Source of the DNA: Streptomyces luomodiensis
GTDB lineage: Bacteria; Actinomycetota; Actinomycetes; Streptomycetales; Streptomycetaceae
Direction: 5' to 3'
Assembly: GCF_031679605.1 (NCBI RefSeq)
Contig: NZ_CP117522.1
Coordinates: 4,650,001 to 4,714,000, forward strand
DNA length: 64,000 bases
Shown: positions 9,892-17,845 of the stretch, piece after piece
Position numbering within the stretch: position 1 is the first letter of the stretch
How the letters are laid out: each line of letters starts with the position of its first letter
Position numbers and translations under genes: made by a program
Notes under the pieces: model-generated
The model's database searches: none
Seen by the model: the letters and a program-made list of their open reading frames with translations, nothing else
Told to the model about the DNA's origin: nothing

Positions 9892-11195
9892 GGAAGGACC
9901 TCCGGGGCAGAGAGTGGTTCATTGGTGAAGGTCTCGTACGGCCGGTCGTGGTCCTCGCCATCGAGGTCTGCTCCGGTGTCGTACGACTCGCTCGACTCGC
10001 TCGACTCGCGCGCCTGGCTCCGCGAGCGGTCCCGGTCCCGTGCCGCACCGGCTTCCGGGAGTCTCAGGGTGAAGGTGGAGCCCTGTCCCTCGGCGCTCCA
10101 CACGGTGACCTCCCCGCCGTGCGAGGCGGCCACATGCTTGACGATGGCGAGCCCGAGCCCGGTCCCGCCGGTCTGCCGGGAGCGGGCCGGGTCGACCCGG
10201 TAGAAGCGCTCGAAGATCCGCTCGCGGTCCTTCTCGGAGATGCCGATGCCCTGGTCGGTCACGGCGATCTCGATCAGGTCCCCGCCGGTCGCGGGGATGC
10301 GGCGGGCGGCGATGCCGACGCGGGTACGGGCCGGGCTGTAGTTGACCGCGTTCTCGACGAGGTTGCCGAGCGCGGCGGCCAGCTGACCCCGGTTGCCCCA
10401 CACATGGAGATCGGCGGTGCCGCCGGTGGCCATCGTGATCTGCTTGGTGCCCGCCTGGTGGCGGCACCGGTCGATGGCCTCGGCGACGAGCTCGTCCACC
10501 CGGACCGGCTCGGCGTCCTCCAGCGGGTCGTCGTTCTGCACCCGGGAGAGGTCGATGAGCTCCTGGACCAGACTGGTCAGCCGGGTGGCCTCGACCTGCA
10601 TCCGCCCGGCGAAGCGGGTGACCGCCTCGGGGTCGTCGGACGCGTCCATCACGGCCTCGGACAGCAGGGACAGCGCGCCGACCGGGGTCTTCAGCTCATG
10701 GCTGACGTTGGCGACGAAGTCGCGTCGTACGGCCTCGATGCGGCGGGCCTCGGTGAGGTCCTCCACCAGCAGCAGGACCAGCCGGGAGCCCAGCGGGGCC
10801 ACTCTGGCGGACACGGCGAGCGCGTCACCGCCCCGGCCGGTGCCGCGCCGTGGCAGGTCCAGCTCGATCTGCCGGATCTCGCCGTCCCGCCGGGTGTCGC
10901 GGGCCATCGCCAGCATCGGCTCGACGGCGAGCTTGCCGCCGCGCACCAGGCCCAGGGCGTACGCGGCTGAGCTGGCCTTGACGACGGAGTCCGCTTCGTC
11001 GAGGACGACGGCCGAGGAACGGAGCACCGAGAGAACGGTGTCCACGCCGGGCGGCAGCACGGCGTCGGTGTGCAGCGAGGAGCGCGTAGGCTTCGCCTGT
11101 TCGCGCTCGCTCCAGCGGAACGCCAGCATGGCGATGACGCCGGTGCACAACCCGGCGAGCGCCGCCACTGCGGCGATCGCCGCGTTCACGTTCAT
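9888..11195 (-). CDS. phoR: Phosphate sensor histidine kinase PhoR
   Basis: Membrane kinase of the PhoRP system, SenX3-like. One N-terminal transmembrane helix (about 4-26, AAIAAVAALAGLCTGVIAML), then a PAS-like cytoplasmic region, DHp helix with phospho-acceptor His in VANVSHELKTPVGAL (~166), N-box GNLVENAVNYSP, G1 TDQGIGISEKD, F-box RIFERFYRVD and G2 GGTGLGLAIVKH. There is no large extracellular sensor domain, as in other actinobacterial PhoR proteins, where sensing is thought to run through the Pst/PhoU complex. The C-terminal ~40 residues are acidic and Ser-rich. It is the first gene of phoR-phoP; two PHO boxes lie 75-190 nt upstream, consistent with autoregulation. Confidence 0.95.
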   Translation of the reverse strand: MNVNAAIAAVAALAGLCTGVIAMLAFRWSEREQAKPTRSSLHTDAVLPPGVDTVLSVLRSSAVVLDEADSVVKASSAAYALGLVRGGKLAVEPMLAMARDTRRDGEIRQIELDLPRRGTGRGGDALAVSARVAPLGSRLVLLLVEDLTEARRIEAVRRDFVANVSHELKTPVGALSLLSEAVMDASDDPEAVTRFAGRMQVEATRLTSLVQELIDLSRVQNDDPLEDAEPVRVDELVAEAIDRCRHQAGTKQITMATGGTADLHVWGNRGQLAAALGNLVENAVNYSPARTRVGIAARRIPATGGDLIEIAVTDQGIGISEKDRERIFERFYRVDPARSRQTGGTGLGLAIVKHVAASHGGEVTVWSAEGQGSTFTLRLPEAGAARDRDRSRSQARESSESSESYDTGADLDGEDHDRPYETFTNEPLSAPEVLP

Positions 11196-11268
11196 GCGTC
11201 CAGGTTATGCGGGCGGCAAGACACCTCCACAGCCCCGAGGCGATCCCCTCAGGCAGACGTTGCCGAGA

Positions 11269-11301
11269 GTTCACCGGGGCGTCGGTATCGGTTCACTACG
11301 G
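11269..11301. promoter_or_regulatory. PHO box cluster 1 (phoR-proximal)
   Basis: Three contiguous 11-nt direct-repeat units: GTTCACCGGGG (11269-11279), CGTCGGTATCG (11280-11290), GTTCACTACGG (11291-11301). Units 1 and 3 match the GTTCACC core recognised by PhoP and the middle one is degenerate. It lies between divergent phoR (starts 11195) and phoU (starts 11606). Confidence 0.8.
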
Positions 11302-11353
11302 ACGTTTCGGCAGGCGGATGGCGTGCGATGGCGCCCGGACCGCGCTACCGAGA

Positions 11354-11386
11354 GTTCACCTGGGGGTCAGGTGTGGTTCACGCCCG
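11354..11386. promoter_or_regulatory. PHO box cluster 2 (phoU side)
   Basis: Same layout: GTTCACCTGGG (11354-11364), GGTCAGGTGTG (11365-11375), GTTCACGCCCG (11376-11386). Cluster spacing is 85 nt start to start. Both clusters are preceded by CCGAGA, which suggests a duplicated operator. It probably controls phoR-phoP and phoU from a shared region. Confidence 0.8.
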
Positions 11387-11605
11387 GTGCCGGAACCGGA
11401 CGCGTTACGACCGGAGCGTGGGAGTCTGGGGACCTCGGGTCAACGAGCCCACGGTCGGGTCAGTGAGCCCGCGACGATCCTTCGGAACGAAAGAAAACGA
11501 AAGATCCAATCGAGGTCCACGAGGTCCACGGGATCCCTCGCGATCCACCGGGATCATCGGAATCCGTCAAGGCCCATCAGTGAGAGTCGGCGAAAGAGGT
11601 CAGTG

Positions 11606-12292
11606 ATGCGGGACGCGTACCACGAGGAGCTGGACACGATCGGGGACGGCCTGGTCGACATGGCCCGGCTTGTCGGTTCGGCCATCGGCCGTGCCACCAC
11701 CGCCATTCTGGACGCGGACCTCAAGCTCGCCGAGAGCGTCATCGCGGCCGATGAGAAGGTCGACGATCTCCAGCGGGACCTGGAGGGACGGGCCATAGCC
11801 CTGCTCGCCCGACAGCAGCCGGTCGCCACGGATCTGCGCATAGTGGTGACCAGCCTGCGGATGAGCGCCGACCTGGAGCGCTCCGGCGACCTCGCGCAGC
11901 ATGTCGCCAAGCTCGCCCGGCTCCGCTTCCCGGACACGGCCGTGCCGCACGACCTGCACGCCACCATCCTGGAGATGGGCCAGCTCGCCCAGCGGCTGAT
12001 GGCGAAGGCCGCCGAGGTCATCATCACCAAGGACGTCGACCTCGCGCTCCAGCTGGAGCACGACGACGACGCGATGGACCTGCTGCACCGCGCCCTCTTC
12101 CAGCACCTGATGGACGACCGCTGGAAGCACGGCATCGAGACGGCGGTGGATGTGACACTGCTGGGCCGTTACTACGAGCGGTTCGCGGACCACGCGGTCT
12201 CGGTCGCCAAGCGCGTCGTCTACCTGGTCACCGGCGAGCACGCCGACGAGATCGCCTCGCAGGACACGGTCAACACCGTCGAAGGGGCGTGA
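11606..12292 (+). CDS. phoU: Phosphate-signalling protein PhoU
   Basis: Negative modulator that links the Pst transporter to PhoR. Two three-helix PhoU repeats fill the 228 residues. Metal-binding/PhoU signature segments include LIVTSLRMSADLERSGDLAQHVAKLA-type sequence near residues 75-100 (E/DxxxD pattern, here ERSGD) and its second copy near RYYERFADHAVSVAKRV (~190). I chose the ATG at 11606 with AAAGAGGT 6-12 nt upstream (MRDAYHEELD matches family N-termini). The 130 codons open upstream cover the PHO boxes and are not coding. It is transcribed divergently from phoR. Confidence 0.95.
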   Translation: MRDAYHEELDTIGDGLVDMARLVGSAIGRATTAILDADLKLAESVIAADEKVDDLQRDLEGRAIALLARQQPVATDLRIVVTSLRMSADLERSGDLAQHVAKLARLRFPDTAVPHDLHATILEMGQLAQRLMAKAAEVIITKDVDLALQLEHDDDAMDLLHRALFQHLMDDRWKHGIETAVDVTLLGRYYERFADHAVSVAKRVVYLVTGEHADEIASQDTVNTVEGA

Positions 12293-12299
12293 GCGTCCG

Positions 12300-12325
12300 C
12301 GACGGCGTGCCTCCGCGCGCCGTCG
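12300..12325 (+). terminator. Hairpin after phoU
   Basis: CGACGGCG (12300-12307) and CGCCGTCG (12318-12325) form an 8-bp stem with a 10-nt loop, 8 nt past the phoU stop. Confidence 0.5.
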
Positions 12326-12403
12326 ACGCGCCCCTGCGCGGGGCCGCCGGGTCGTCGGCACCATGAGCGGCAGTGACGTGACCCCCTCCCGAGGAGGCGA
12401 CTC

Positions 12404-12541
12404 ATGGCGGACCTCTCCAAGCCCGAACCCCGTCCGGCCCAGCCCGGCGGCTCCACGGTCGGCGCCTGCGGCTGCGGCTCGGGCTGCGGCTGCGGCTGCC
12501 AGTCCGGCGGCCCCTGCCAATGCGGCGGCTGCTGCGGCTGA
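12404..12541 (+). CDS. 45-residue Cys/Gly-rich peptide, metallothionein-like
   Basis: Short gene with a clear ribosome site (GAGGAGG, 12390-12396) 7 nt before ATG. The first 20 residues are polar (MADLSKPEPRPAQPGGSTVG). The last 25 contain nine cysteines as CxC, CxxxC and CC motifs (ACGCGSGCGCGCQSGG, then PCQCGGCCG). Such density suggests zinc, copper or nickel binding, or an iron-sulfur site. No named family is claimed. It ends 15 nt before a perfect 15-bp hairpin, so it looks like an independently terminated unit. It sits between phoU and a 76-residue protein gene. Read-through from phoU cannot be excluded. Confidence 0.75.
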   Translation: MADLSKPEPRPAQPGGSTVGACGCGSGCGCGCQSGGPCQCGGCCG

Positions 12542-12556
12542 CCGACCCCTACGACA

Positions 12557-12590
12557 GAGGGCCTGGGACCGTGACCGGTCCCAGGCCCTC
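12557..12590 (+). terminator. Strong terminator after the Cys-rich peptide gene
   Basis: GAGGGCCTGGGACCG (12557-12571) is the exact reverse complement of CGGTCCCAGGCCCTC (12576-12590), with loop TGAC, followed by TCTCCTGTGG. Confidence 0.85.
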
Positions 12591-12689
12591 TCTCCTGTGG
12601 CACTCCTGTGGCGGCGGTTTCCCGGCCGAGGTGCGGGGTCCCCGTCCGCCCGAGGTGCGGACGGCGCCGGGAGCGGCGAGCCTGGTCCT

Positions 12690-12920
12690 ATGGAGGACAA
12701 GACCCCGGCCCCGCCTCGCGTGGTAGTGGACGAACCGCTCGACGGCCGGCGCCGTGTGCTGATCGACGGCCAGGACGTCGGAGTGGTGGTGAGCCCGGAC
12801 GAGCTCCGGCGGCTCCTGCACCGCGCGGGTCTGATGGAAGAGGAAGCCCCCCTCGACAACCCCGAGCTGATCGAATGGCACGGCGGCAGCTCCGACGACT
12901 GGCCGGCCGCGCCGAGATGA
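12690..12920 (+). CDS. Conserved-type 76-residue acidic protein, function unknown
   Basis: ATG at 12690 gives a small soluble protein: a basic N-terminus with PPRVVVDEPLDGRRRVLIDGQDVGVVVSPDELRRLLHRAG, then an acidic tail with MEEEAPLDNPELIEWHGG. The strand-strand-helix content and GC3 bias support a real gene. No recognised domain. The ribosome-binding site is weak (GGGAGCGG 13 nt upstream). A strong terminator precedes it, so it has its own promoter, possibly in 12591-12689. Confidence 0.65.
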   Translation: MEDKTPAPPRVVVDEPLDGRRRVLIDGQDVGVVVSPDELRRLLHRAGLMEEEAPLDNPELIEWHGGSSDDWPAAPR

Positions 12921-13512
12921 CCTGATCGGCTCACCTGATTTGGGGTTCGCTGTCCGGCTTGCCTGGTTGGGCCGCGCTGATCGGGCCCCGTTGATCGGGC
13001 TGCGCTGATCCGGCTCCGTTGATCCGGCTCCGTTGATCGGCTTGCCTGGTCCGCTTCCTGATCCGCCTCAACCGCATGCCACAACCGTCCGGCGCCGGTC
13101 CCTCCCCTCGTGGGGACCGGTGCCGAACGGTGCAGCGGTGTCGATCCGCGCCGTGCGGGCGCGGATCGGGGAGAGGCCGGGCCCGTGGTCGATGCGGCAG
13201 CCGTCCGGAAGGGACCGGGACCGGCTCCACAGACCTCCCGAGCCCCGCGACGTGCCCGGCGCCGCCGTCTCGTCACTTCGGCAAAAGCTGTCCGAGAACG
13301 AGCGGTGCCATGGGCTGTCTCCGCGGGCCCCGAGCTGGTGGCCTGGCCAAGTGGCTAGTAGTGGATGCGCGACTGGGGCATGATCCTGCCAGTTGTGCCT
13401 CCCGCCGAGGAGGTTCCGGTATCGGATCAACGACTTCGCCGCAGGTCAGCCGTATAAAGTGACTTTTCCGGTCCGGAAGTCGACAGGTGCGGGGGAAGAA
13501 GGAGAGGGGACC
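12921..13512. other. Gene-free region with 14-bp array and STAND-gene promoter
   Basis: No gene or RNA found. It begins with a GATC-rich tandem array (listed separately). The rest is unique GC-rich sequence upstream of the STAND NTPase gene. AT-richer DNA (GTATAAAGTGACTTTTCC, 13450-13470) just before that gene may hold its promoter. Confidence 0.4.
12956..13051. repeat. Five-copy 14-bp GTTGATC array flanked by a 13-bp direct repeat
   Basis: Units: GCTGATCGGGCCCC (12976-12989), GTTGATCGGGCTGC (12990-13003), GCTGATCCGGCTCC (13004-13017), GTTGATCCGGCTCC (13018-13031), GTTGATCGGCTTGC (13032-13045). CGGCTTGCCTGGT occurs on both sides (12956-12968 and 13039-13051). The core resembles the 12-bp array at 7749-7819. 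Confidence 0.75.
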
Positions 13513-16500
13513 TTGAGCTCCGACTCAGGGGCACGCACGGCCTTCGCGGAACGTCTCGCGCTGCTGTACAAGGAGGCCGGTAACCCTCCCCTCAAGAGCG
13601 TGGCCGATGCGGTCGTCCGGCTTCAGCGGACCGACGAGCGAGGGCGGCCCGTACGGGTCTCCGCTCAGCGGATCAGCGACTGGCGACGAGCCAAGAACGT
13701 ACCCGCCCAGTTCGCCGCCCTCGCGGCGGTGTTGCACGTCCTGATTCCCGAGGCACGGCGCCTGCGGCCGGTGCCGGTGTCCGCGGGCCTGTACGACCTG
13801 GTCCAGTGGCAGCGCCTGTGGGGGCGCGCGGTGGCCGACCCGGTCGGTGAGCGCCCCGCGGCCTTGGCCACGGAGGAGGAACGGCCCTCCCCCGAATCCC
13901 CGGCCGTGCCCGGTGGGGTGTGCCCGTACCGGGGGCTGGCGTCGTACCGGCAGCAGGACGCCCGGTGGTTCTTCGGCCGGGAGCGGAGCACGGAGGCCCT
14001 GGTCGCCCAGCTGCGCGCGGCCGAGCGGACGGGTGGCCTGGTGATGCTGGTGGGCGCTTCGGGGGCGGGGAAGTCCTCCCTGCTGAACGCCGGTTTGGTG
14101 CCCGCGCTGCACAGCGGCGCACCGGGCGAGGGGAGCGGCCCGGCGAGGGAGGTGCTGCACCTCGTGCCGGGGGCCGATCCGCTCGCGGAGCTGGCCCGCC
14201 GGATACCCGAACTCGCCCCCGTCATCTCCTCCGCCAAGGAACCGACAGCCAAGGAACCGACAGCCAAGGAACCGGCGGCCAAGGAACCGGAGGCGGAGCC
14301 CGGCTCCGCTCGGTTCGCGCACGCGGTGCGGGAGGCCGTCACGGCATGGGCGGAACGCGGCACGGAACCCAAGGCCGACGCCGGGACGGAACCCAGGGCC
14401 GACGCCGGGACGGAACCCGGGGCGGCCTGCGGGACGTCCCCGACCGGCCGTCCGGTCGTCATCGTGGACCAGTTCGAGGAAGCGTTCACCCTCGGCTCCG
14501 ACGAGAGGGACCGGAGCACGCTCATCCAGCTCCTCCACGCCGCCTGCACGCCCGCCGGACCGGGCGAGCCGCCCCCCGTCCTCGTCGTCCTCGGCATACG
14601 CGCCGACTTCTACGAGCAGTGCCTGGTCTACCCCGAACTGGCCGACGCCCTGCAACACCGTCATATGGTGCTCGGCCCGCTGACCACCGCGGAGCTGCGC
14701 GAGGCGGTGACCGGCCCGGCCAAGGCCGTGGGGCTGGAGCTCGAACCGGGACTGGCGGAGCTGATCGTCCGGGAGGTGAGCGCCGACGGTCCGCGCGGGA
14801 CGCATGACGCGGGGGTGCTGCCGCTCCTCTCCCACGCCCTGCTCGCCACCTGGCAGCGGCGGAAGGCGGGCCGGCTGACGCTGGCCGGCTACCGCGCGGC
14901 GGGCGGCATCCAGGGCGCGGTGGCGGCGACCGCCGAACGGGCCTGGACCGGCCTCGACCCGGGGGCCCGTACGGCCGCGCGACTGCTCCTGCTCCGGCTG
15001 GTCCGGCTGGGCGAGGACACCGCGGCCACCCGCAGGCGGGGGACGCGGCGGCAGCTGGCGGCGGAGTCGACGGACCCGGGCAAGACGGAGGAATCGCTCG
15101 AAGCCCTGGTCCGCGCCCGATTGGTGACGCTCGACGCGGAGACCGTGGAGATCACCCATGAGGCGCTGCTGCACGCCTGGCCACGGCTGCGCGACTGGAT
15201 CGACGAGGACCGGAACGACCACCTTCAGCGCCAGCGGCTGGAGGAGGACGGCAGGGCCTGGGAGGGCTCGAACCGCGACAGCTCACTGCTCTACCGGGGT
15301 TCCCGGCTGGAGCAGGCCCACACCTGGGCGAAGTCGGCCGGTGACACCTTTCTGACCAGGAGCGCGGTGGAGTTCCTCGCCGCCTCGGTCAGGCTGCGCC
15401 GGCGCACCGTCTGGCTCAGCCGGGGCGCCGTGTCGGCCCTGGTCGTCCTGGCGGTGCTGGCCGCCGGTGCGGCGGTGGTCGCGTGGCAGCAGCGGGACGA
15501 CGCGATGTTCGAGCAGGTGGTGACCGAAGCCGACCGCTTCCAGTCCACCGATCCGTCGCTGTCCGCCCAGCTCGCCATGGTGGCCCACCGCATGCGGCCG
15601 GACGACGAGGGCACCAACAGCCGGTTGATCTCGATGGTGAACGCGCCGCTGGCCACTCCGCTGCTCGGCCACACCGGCGCCGTCTACCTCACCTCGTTCA
15701 GCCCGAACGGGCGGACCCTGGCCACCGCCAGCTACGACCGGACCGTCCGGCTGTGGAACGTGAGCGACCCGACCCGCCCCGAACGGCTGGGCAAACCGCT
15801 CACCGGCCATACGAGCTGGGTGAGCAGCGCGGTCTTCAGCCCGGACGGCCGCACCCTCGCCAGCGCGGGCGACGACGGCACGATCCGCCGGTGGGACGTA
15901 CGGGACCCCGGCCACCCGCGTCCGCTCGGTGAGCCCCTGTCCGGTCATGACGGCACCATCTACCTGGTCGCGTTCAGCCCGGACGGACGGACGCTGGCCG
16001 CCGCCACCGAAGATCACGTCGTACGCCTGTGGAACATGAGCGACCCGGACCGGCCGACGGCGCTCGGTGCGCTGACCGGCCACACCGCCGCCGTGCGCTC
16101 CGTGGCGTTCAGCCCCGACGGCCGGACGCTGGCGGCCGGCGGCGACGATGGCGCGATCAGGCTGTGGAACATGGCCGACCCGCGTCACCCGAAGCGGATC
16201 GACACCGTACTGACCGGCCACTCGGACCTGGTCCACTCCGTGGCGTTCAGCCCGGACGGCCGCACGCTCGCCAGCGGCAGCGCGGACAACACCGTCCGGC
16301 TGTGGAACCTGACCGACCCGCGTCACGCGGAACCGCTGGGCTCGCCGCTCACCGGCCACACCGGCCCCATCTGGTCCGTGGCCTTCAGCCCGGACGGCAC
16401 CATGCTCGCCGCCGCCAGCCAGGACAGTACGGCGAGCCTGTGGAACGTCAGCGATCCGGCGTACCCGTCGCAGGTCGGCGAGCCGCTCGCGGGGAGCAGC

Positions 16501-17628
16501 GGCGAGATGTACGCCCTCGGCTTCAGCCCCGACGGCCGGACCCTCGCCACCGGCACCGGCGACAACATGGTCCGCCTGTGGTCGCTGCCGACGTCGGACA
16601 TGGTCGGGCGGATCGGGGTGTTCCGTCCGGACGGGCGCGTGCTCGCCACGGCCGGGCGCGACGAGAAGCTCCGGCTGTGGAACGTGGAGAATCCCAACCG
16701 GCCGGTGTCGCTGGGCAAGCCGTTCCGGCCCGGGAAGGGCTCGGTGCGTGAGCTGACGTTCTCCCCGGACGGCCGCACCCTCGCGATGATGACCGGAGAC
16801 CGCGAGGCGCGGCTGTGGAACGTCACCGACCCGGCCCACCCCGTCGCCTACCCATCGCCCATCGCGCTGCGGACCCGGTTCGCGGGCGCGCTGGCCTTCA
16901 GCCCGGACGGGCGCACCCTGGCGAGCGCGTATGACGACCGCACCATTCAGCTGTACGACGTCAGCGACCCGTCCCATGTGCGTCGGCTCGGCGCACGTCT
17001 CACCGGCCACCGGGGCTACGTCAACACCCTCCTCTTCAGTCCGGACGGCCGCACGCTCGCCAGCGGCAGCGCGGACAACACCATCCGGCTGTGGAACGTG
17101 ACCGACCCCCGTCACACCACCCGGCGGGGCGCGCCGCTCACGGGGCACCTCGGGCCCATCAACGCGCTTGCCTACAGCCCGGACGGGCGCACGCTGACCA
17201 GCGGCGGCGACGACAACACGGTCCGGCTCTGGAACGTCACCGACCCGTCCGAGGCCACCCGGCTGGGCAAGCCGCTCACCGGCCACACCGATGCGATCGT
17301 GTCGCTGACGTTCAGCCGGGACGGCCGCACCCTGGCGAGCGGCGGCAACGACAACGCGGTCCGGCTGTGGAACATCACCGACCCGTCCGAGGCCGCGCCT
17401 ATCGGTCAGTCGATGAGCCCCAACGCGAAGACGGGCAACTTCCTGTCCTTCGGCCCCTACAGCCGCATGCTCGGGGTGTCGAGCGGCGCCGGCACCGTCC
17501 GGCTGTGGAACCTGGACGTCGACCGGGCCGCCCACCGCATCTGCTCGATGACCCGGGGCGTTCTGACCCGGGAGAAATGGCACGAATACCTGCCCAGTCT
17601 GTCGTACGCGCCGCCGTGCGGCCGATGA
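13513..17628 (+). CDS. nSTAND1-type NTPase with HTH-like N-terminus, one TM helix and 14 WD40 blades
   Basis: Predicted signal-transducing STAND ATPase of 1371 residues. Residues ~5-90 form an HTH-like module (ALLYKEAGNPPLKSVADAV, RVSAQRISDWRRAKNVP). The NTPase starts at CPYRGLASYRQQDARWFFGRE (~136): Walker A VGASGAGKSSLLN (~178-188), Walker B VVIVDQFEEAF (~316-326). A single membrane helix (VSALVVLAVLAAGAAVVAW) lies at ~640-660. WD40 repeats run from ~715 to the end; I count 14, enough for two seven-bladed propellers. Repeats 7-10 and 14 lack the GH dipeptide. TTG at 13513 is chosen because GAAGGAGAGGGG precedes it and upstream codons look non-coding. In-frame microrepeats TAKEP (x4) and DAGTEP (x3) sit between Walker A and B. 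The ligand and output are unknown; members act in signalling or defence. Confidence 0.85.
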   Translation: MSSDSGARTAFAERLALLYKEAGNPPLKSVADAVVRLQRTDERGRPVRVSAQRISDWRRAKNVPAQFAALAAVLHVLIPEARRLRPVPVSAGLYDLVQWQRLWGRAVADPVGERPAALATEEERPSPESPAVPGGVCPYRGLASYRQQDARWFFGRERSTEALVAQLRAAERTGGLVMLVGASGAGKSSLLNAGLVPALHSGAPGEGSGPAREVLHLVPGADPLAELARRIPELAPVISSAKEPTAKEPTAKEPAAKEPEAEPGSARFAHAVREAVTAWAERGTEPKADAGTEPRADAGTEPGAACGTSPTGRPVVIVDQFEEAFTLGSDERDRSTLIQLLHAACTPAGPGEPPPVLVVLGIRADFYEQCLVYPELADALQHRHMVLGPLTTAELREAVTGPAKAVGLELEPGLAELIVREVSADGPRGTHDAGVLPLLSHALLATWQRRKAGRLTLAGYRAAGGIQGAVAATAERAWTGLDPGARTAARLLLLRLVRLGEDTAATRRRGTRRQLAAESTDPGKTEESLEALVRARLVTLDAETVEITHEALLHAWPRLRDWIDEDRNDHLQRQRLEEDGRAWEGSNRDSSLLYRGSRLEQAHTWAKSAGDTFLTRSAVEFLAASVRLRRRTVWLSRGAVSALVVLAVLAAGAAVVAWQQRDDAMFEQVVTEADRFQSTDPSLSAQLAMVAHRMRPDDEGTNSRLISMVNAPLATPLLGHTGAVYLTSFSPNGRTLATASYDRTVRLWNVSDPTRPERLGKPLTGHTSWVSSAVFSPDGRTLASAGDDGTIRRWDVRDPGHPRPLGEPLSGHDGTIYLVAFSPDGRTLAAATEDHVVRLWNMSDPDRPTALGALTGHTAAVRSVAFSPDGRTLAAGGDDGAIRLWNMADPRHPKRIDTVLTGHSDLVHSVAFSPDGRTLASGSADNTVRLWNLTDPRHAEPLGSPLTGHTGPIWSVAFSPDGTMLAAASQDSTASLWNVSDPAYPSQVGEPLAGSSGEMYALGFSPDGRTLATGTGDNMVRLWSLPTSDMVGRIGVFRPDGRVLATAGRDEKLRLWNVENPNRPVSLGKPFRPGKGSVRELTFSPDGRTLAMMTGDREARLWNVTDPAHPVAYPSPIALRTRFAGALAFSPDGRTLASAYDDRTIQLYDVSDPSHVRRLGARLTGHRGYVNTLLFSPDGRTLASGSADNTIRLWNVTDPRHTTRRGAPLTGHLGPINALAYSPDGRTLTSGGDDNTVRLWNVTDPSEATRLGKPLTGHTDAIVSLTFSRDGRTLASGGNDNAVRLWNITDPSEAAPIGQSMSPNAKTGNFLSFGPYSRMLGVSSGAGTVRLWNLDVDRAAHRICSMTRGVLTREKWHEYLPSLSYAPPCGR

Positions 17629-17726
17629 TCATGTCGCCCGGACATGGCGTGATCGCGATCACAACTCCGCGTCGCGACCGAGGAGTCGGCTGCCATATGC
17701 GAGAAGCCGCGTTACTCTTAAGTACA

Positions 17727-17766
17727 GCCCGACCGCTGGTGCATCCCCCGTCGCCAGCGGTCGGGC
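17727..17766. terminator. 13-bp hairpin between STAND gene and fkbM gene
   Basis: GCCCGACCGCTGG (17727-17739) pairs exactly with CCAGCGGTCGGGC (17754-17766), 14-nt loop, ~100 nt past the STAND stop. A second small hairpin, CCCGGC-ACGAGC-GCCGGG, follows at 17787-17804. It could also be an attenuator in the leader of the next gene. Confidence 0.6.
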
Positions 17767-17845
17767 GCTTCCATGTCAGGGGGAGGCCCGGCACGAGCGC
17801 CGGGAACCGGACCGAGAACGCACCTTCATGACTTGGAGATCCCCC

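Noticed and set aside
13320..13440. Possible tRNA before the STAND gene
   Set aside because: No T-loop GTTCRA with matching stems and no 7-bp acceptor pairing was found.
15283..17583. 766-codon minus-strand frame
   Set aside because: Antisense shadow of the WD40 repeats; its apparent repeats mirror the coding strand.
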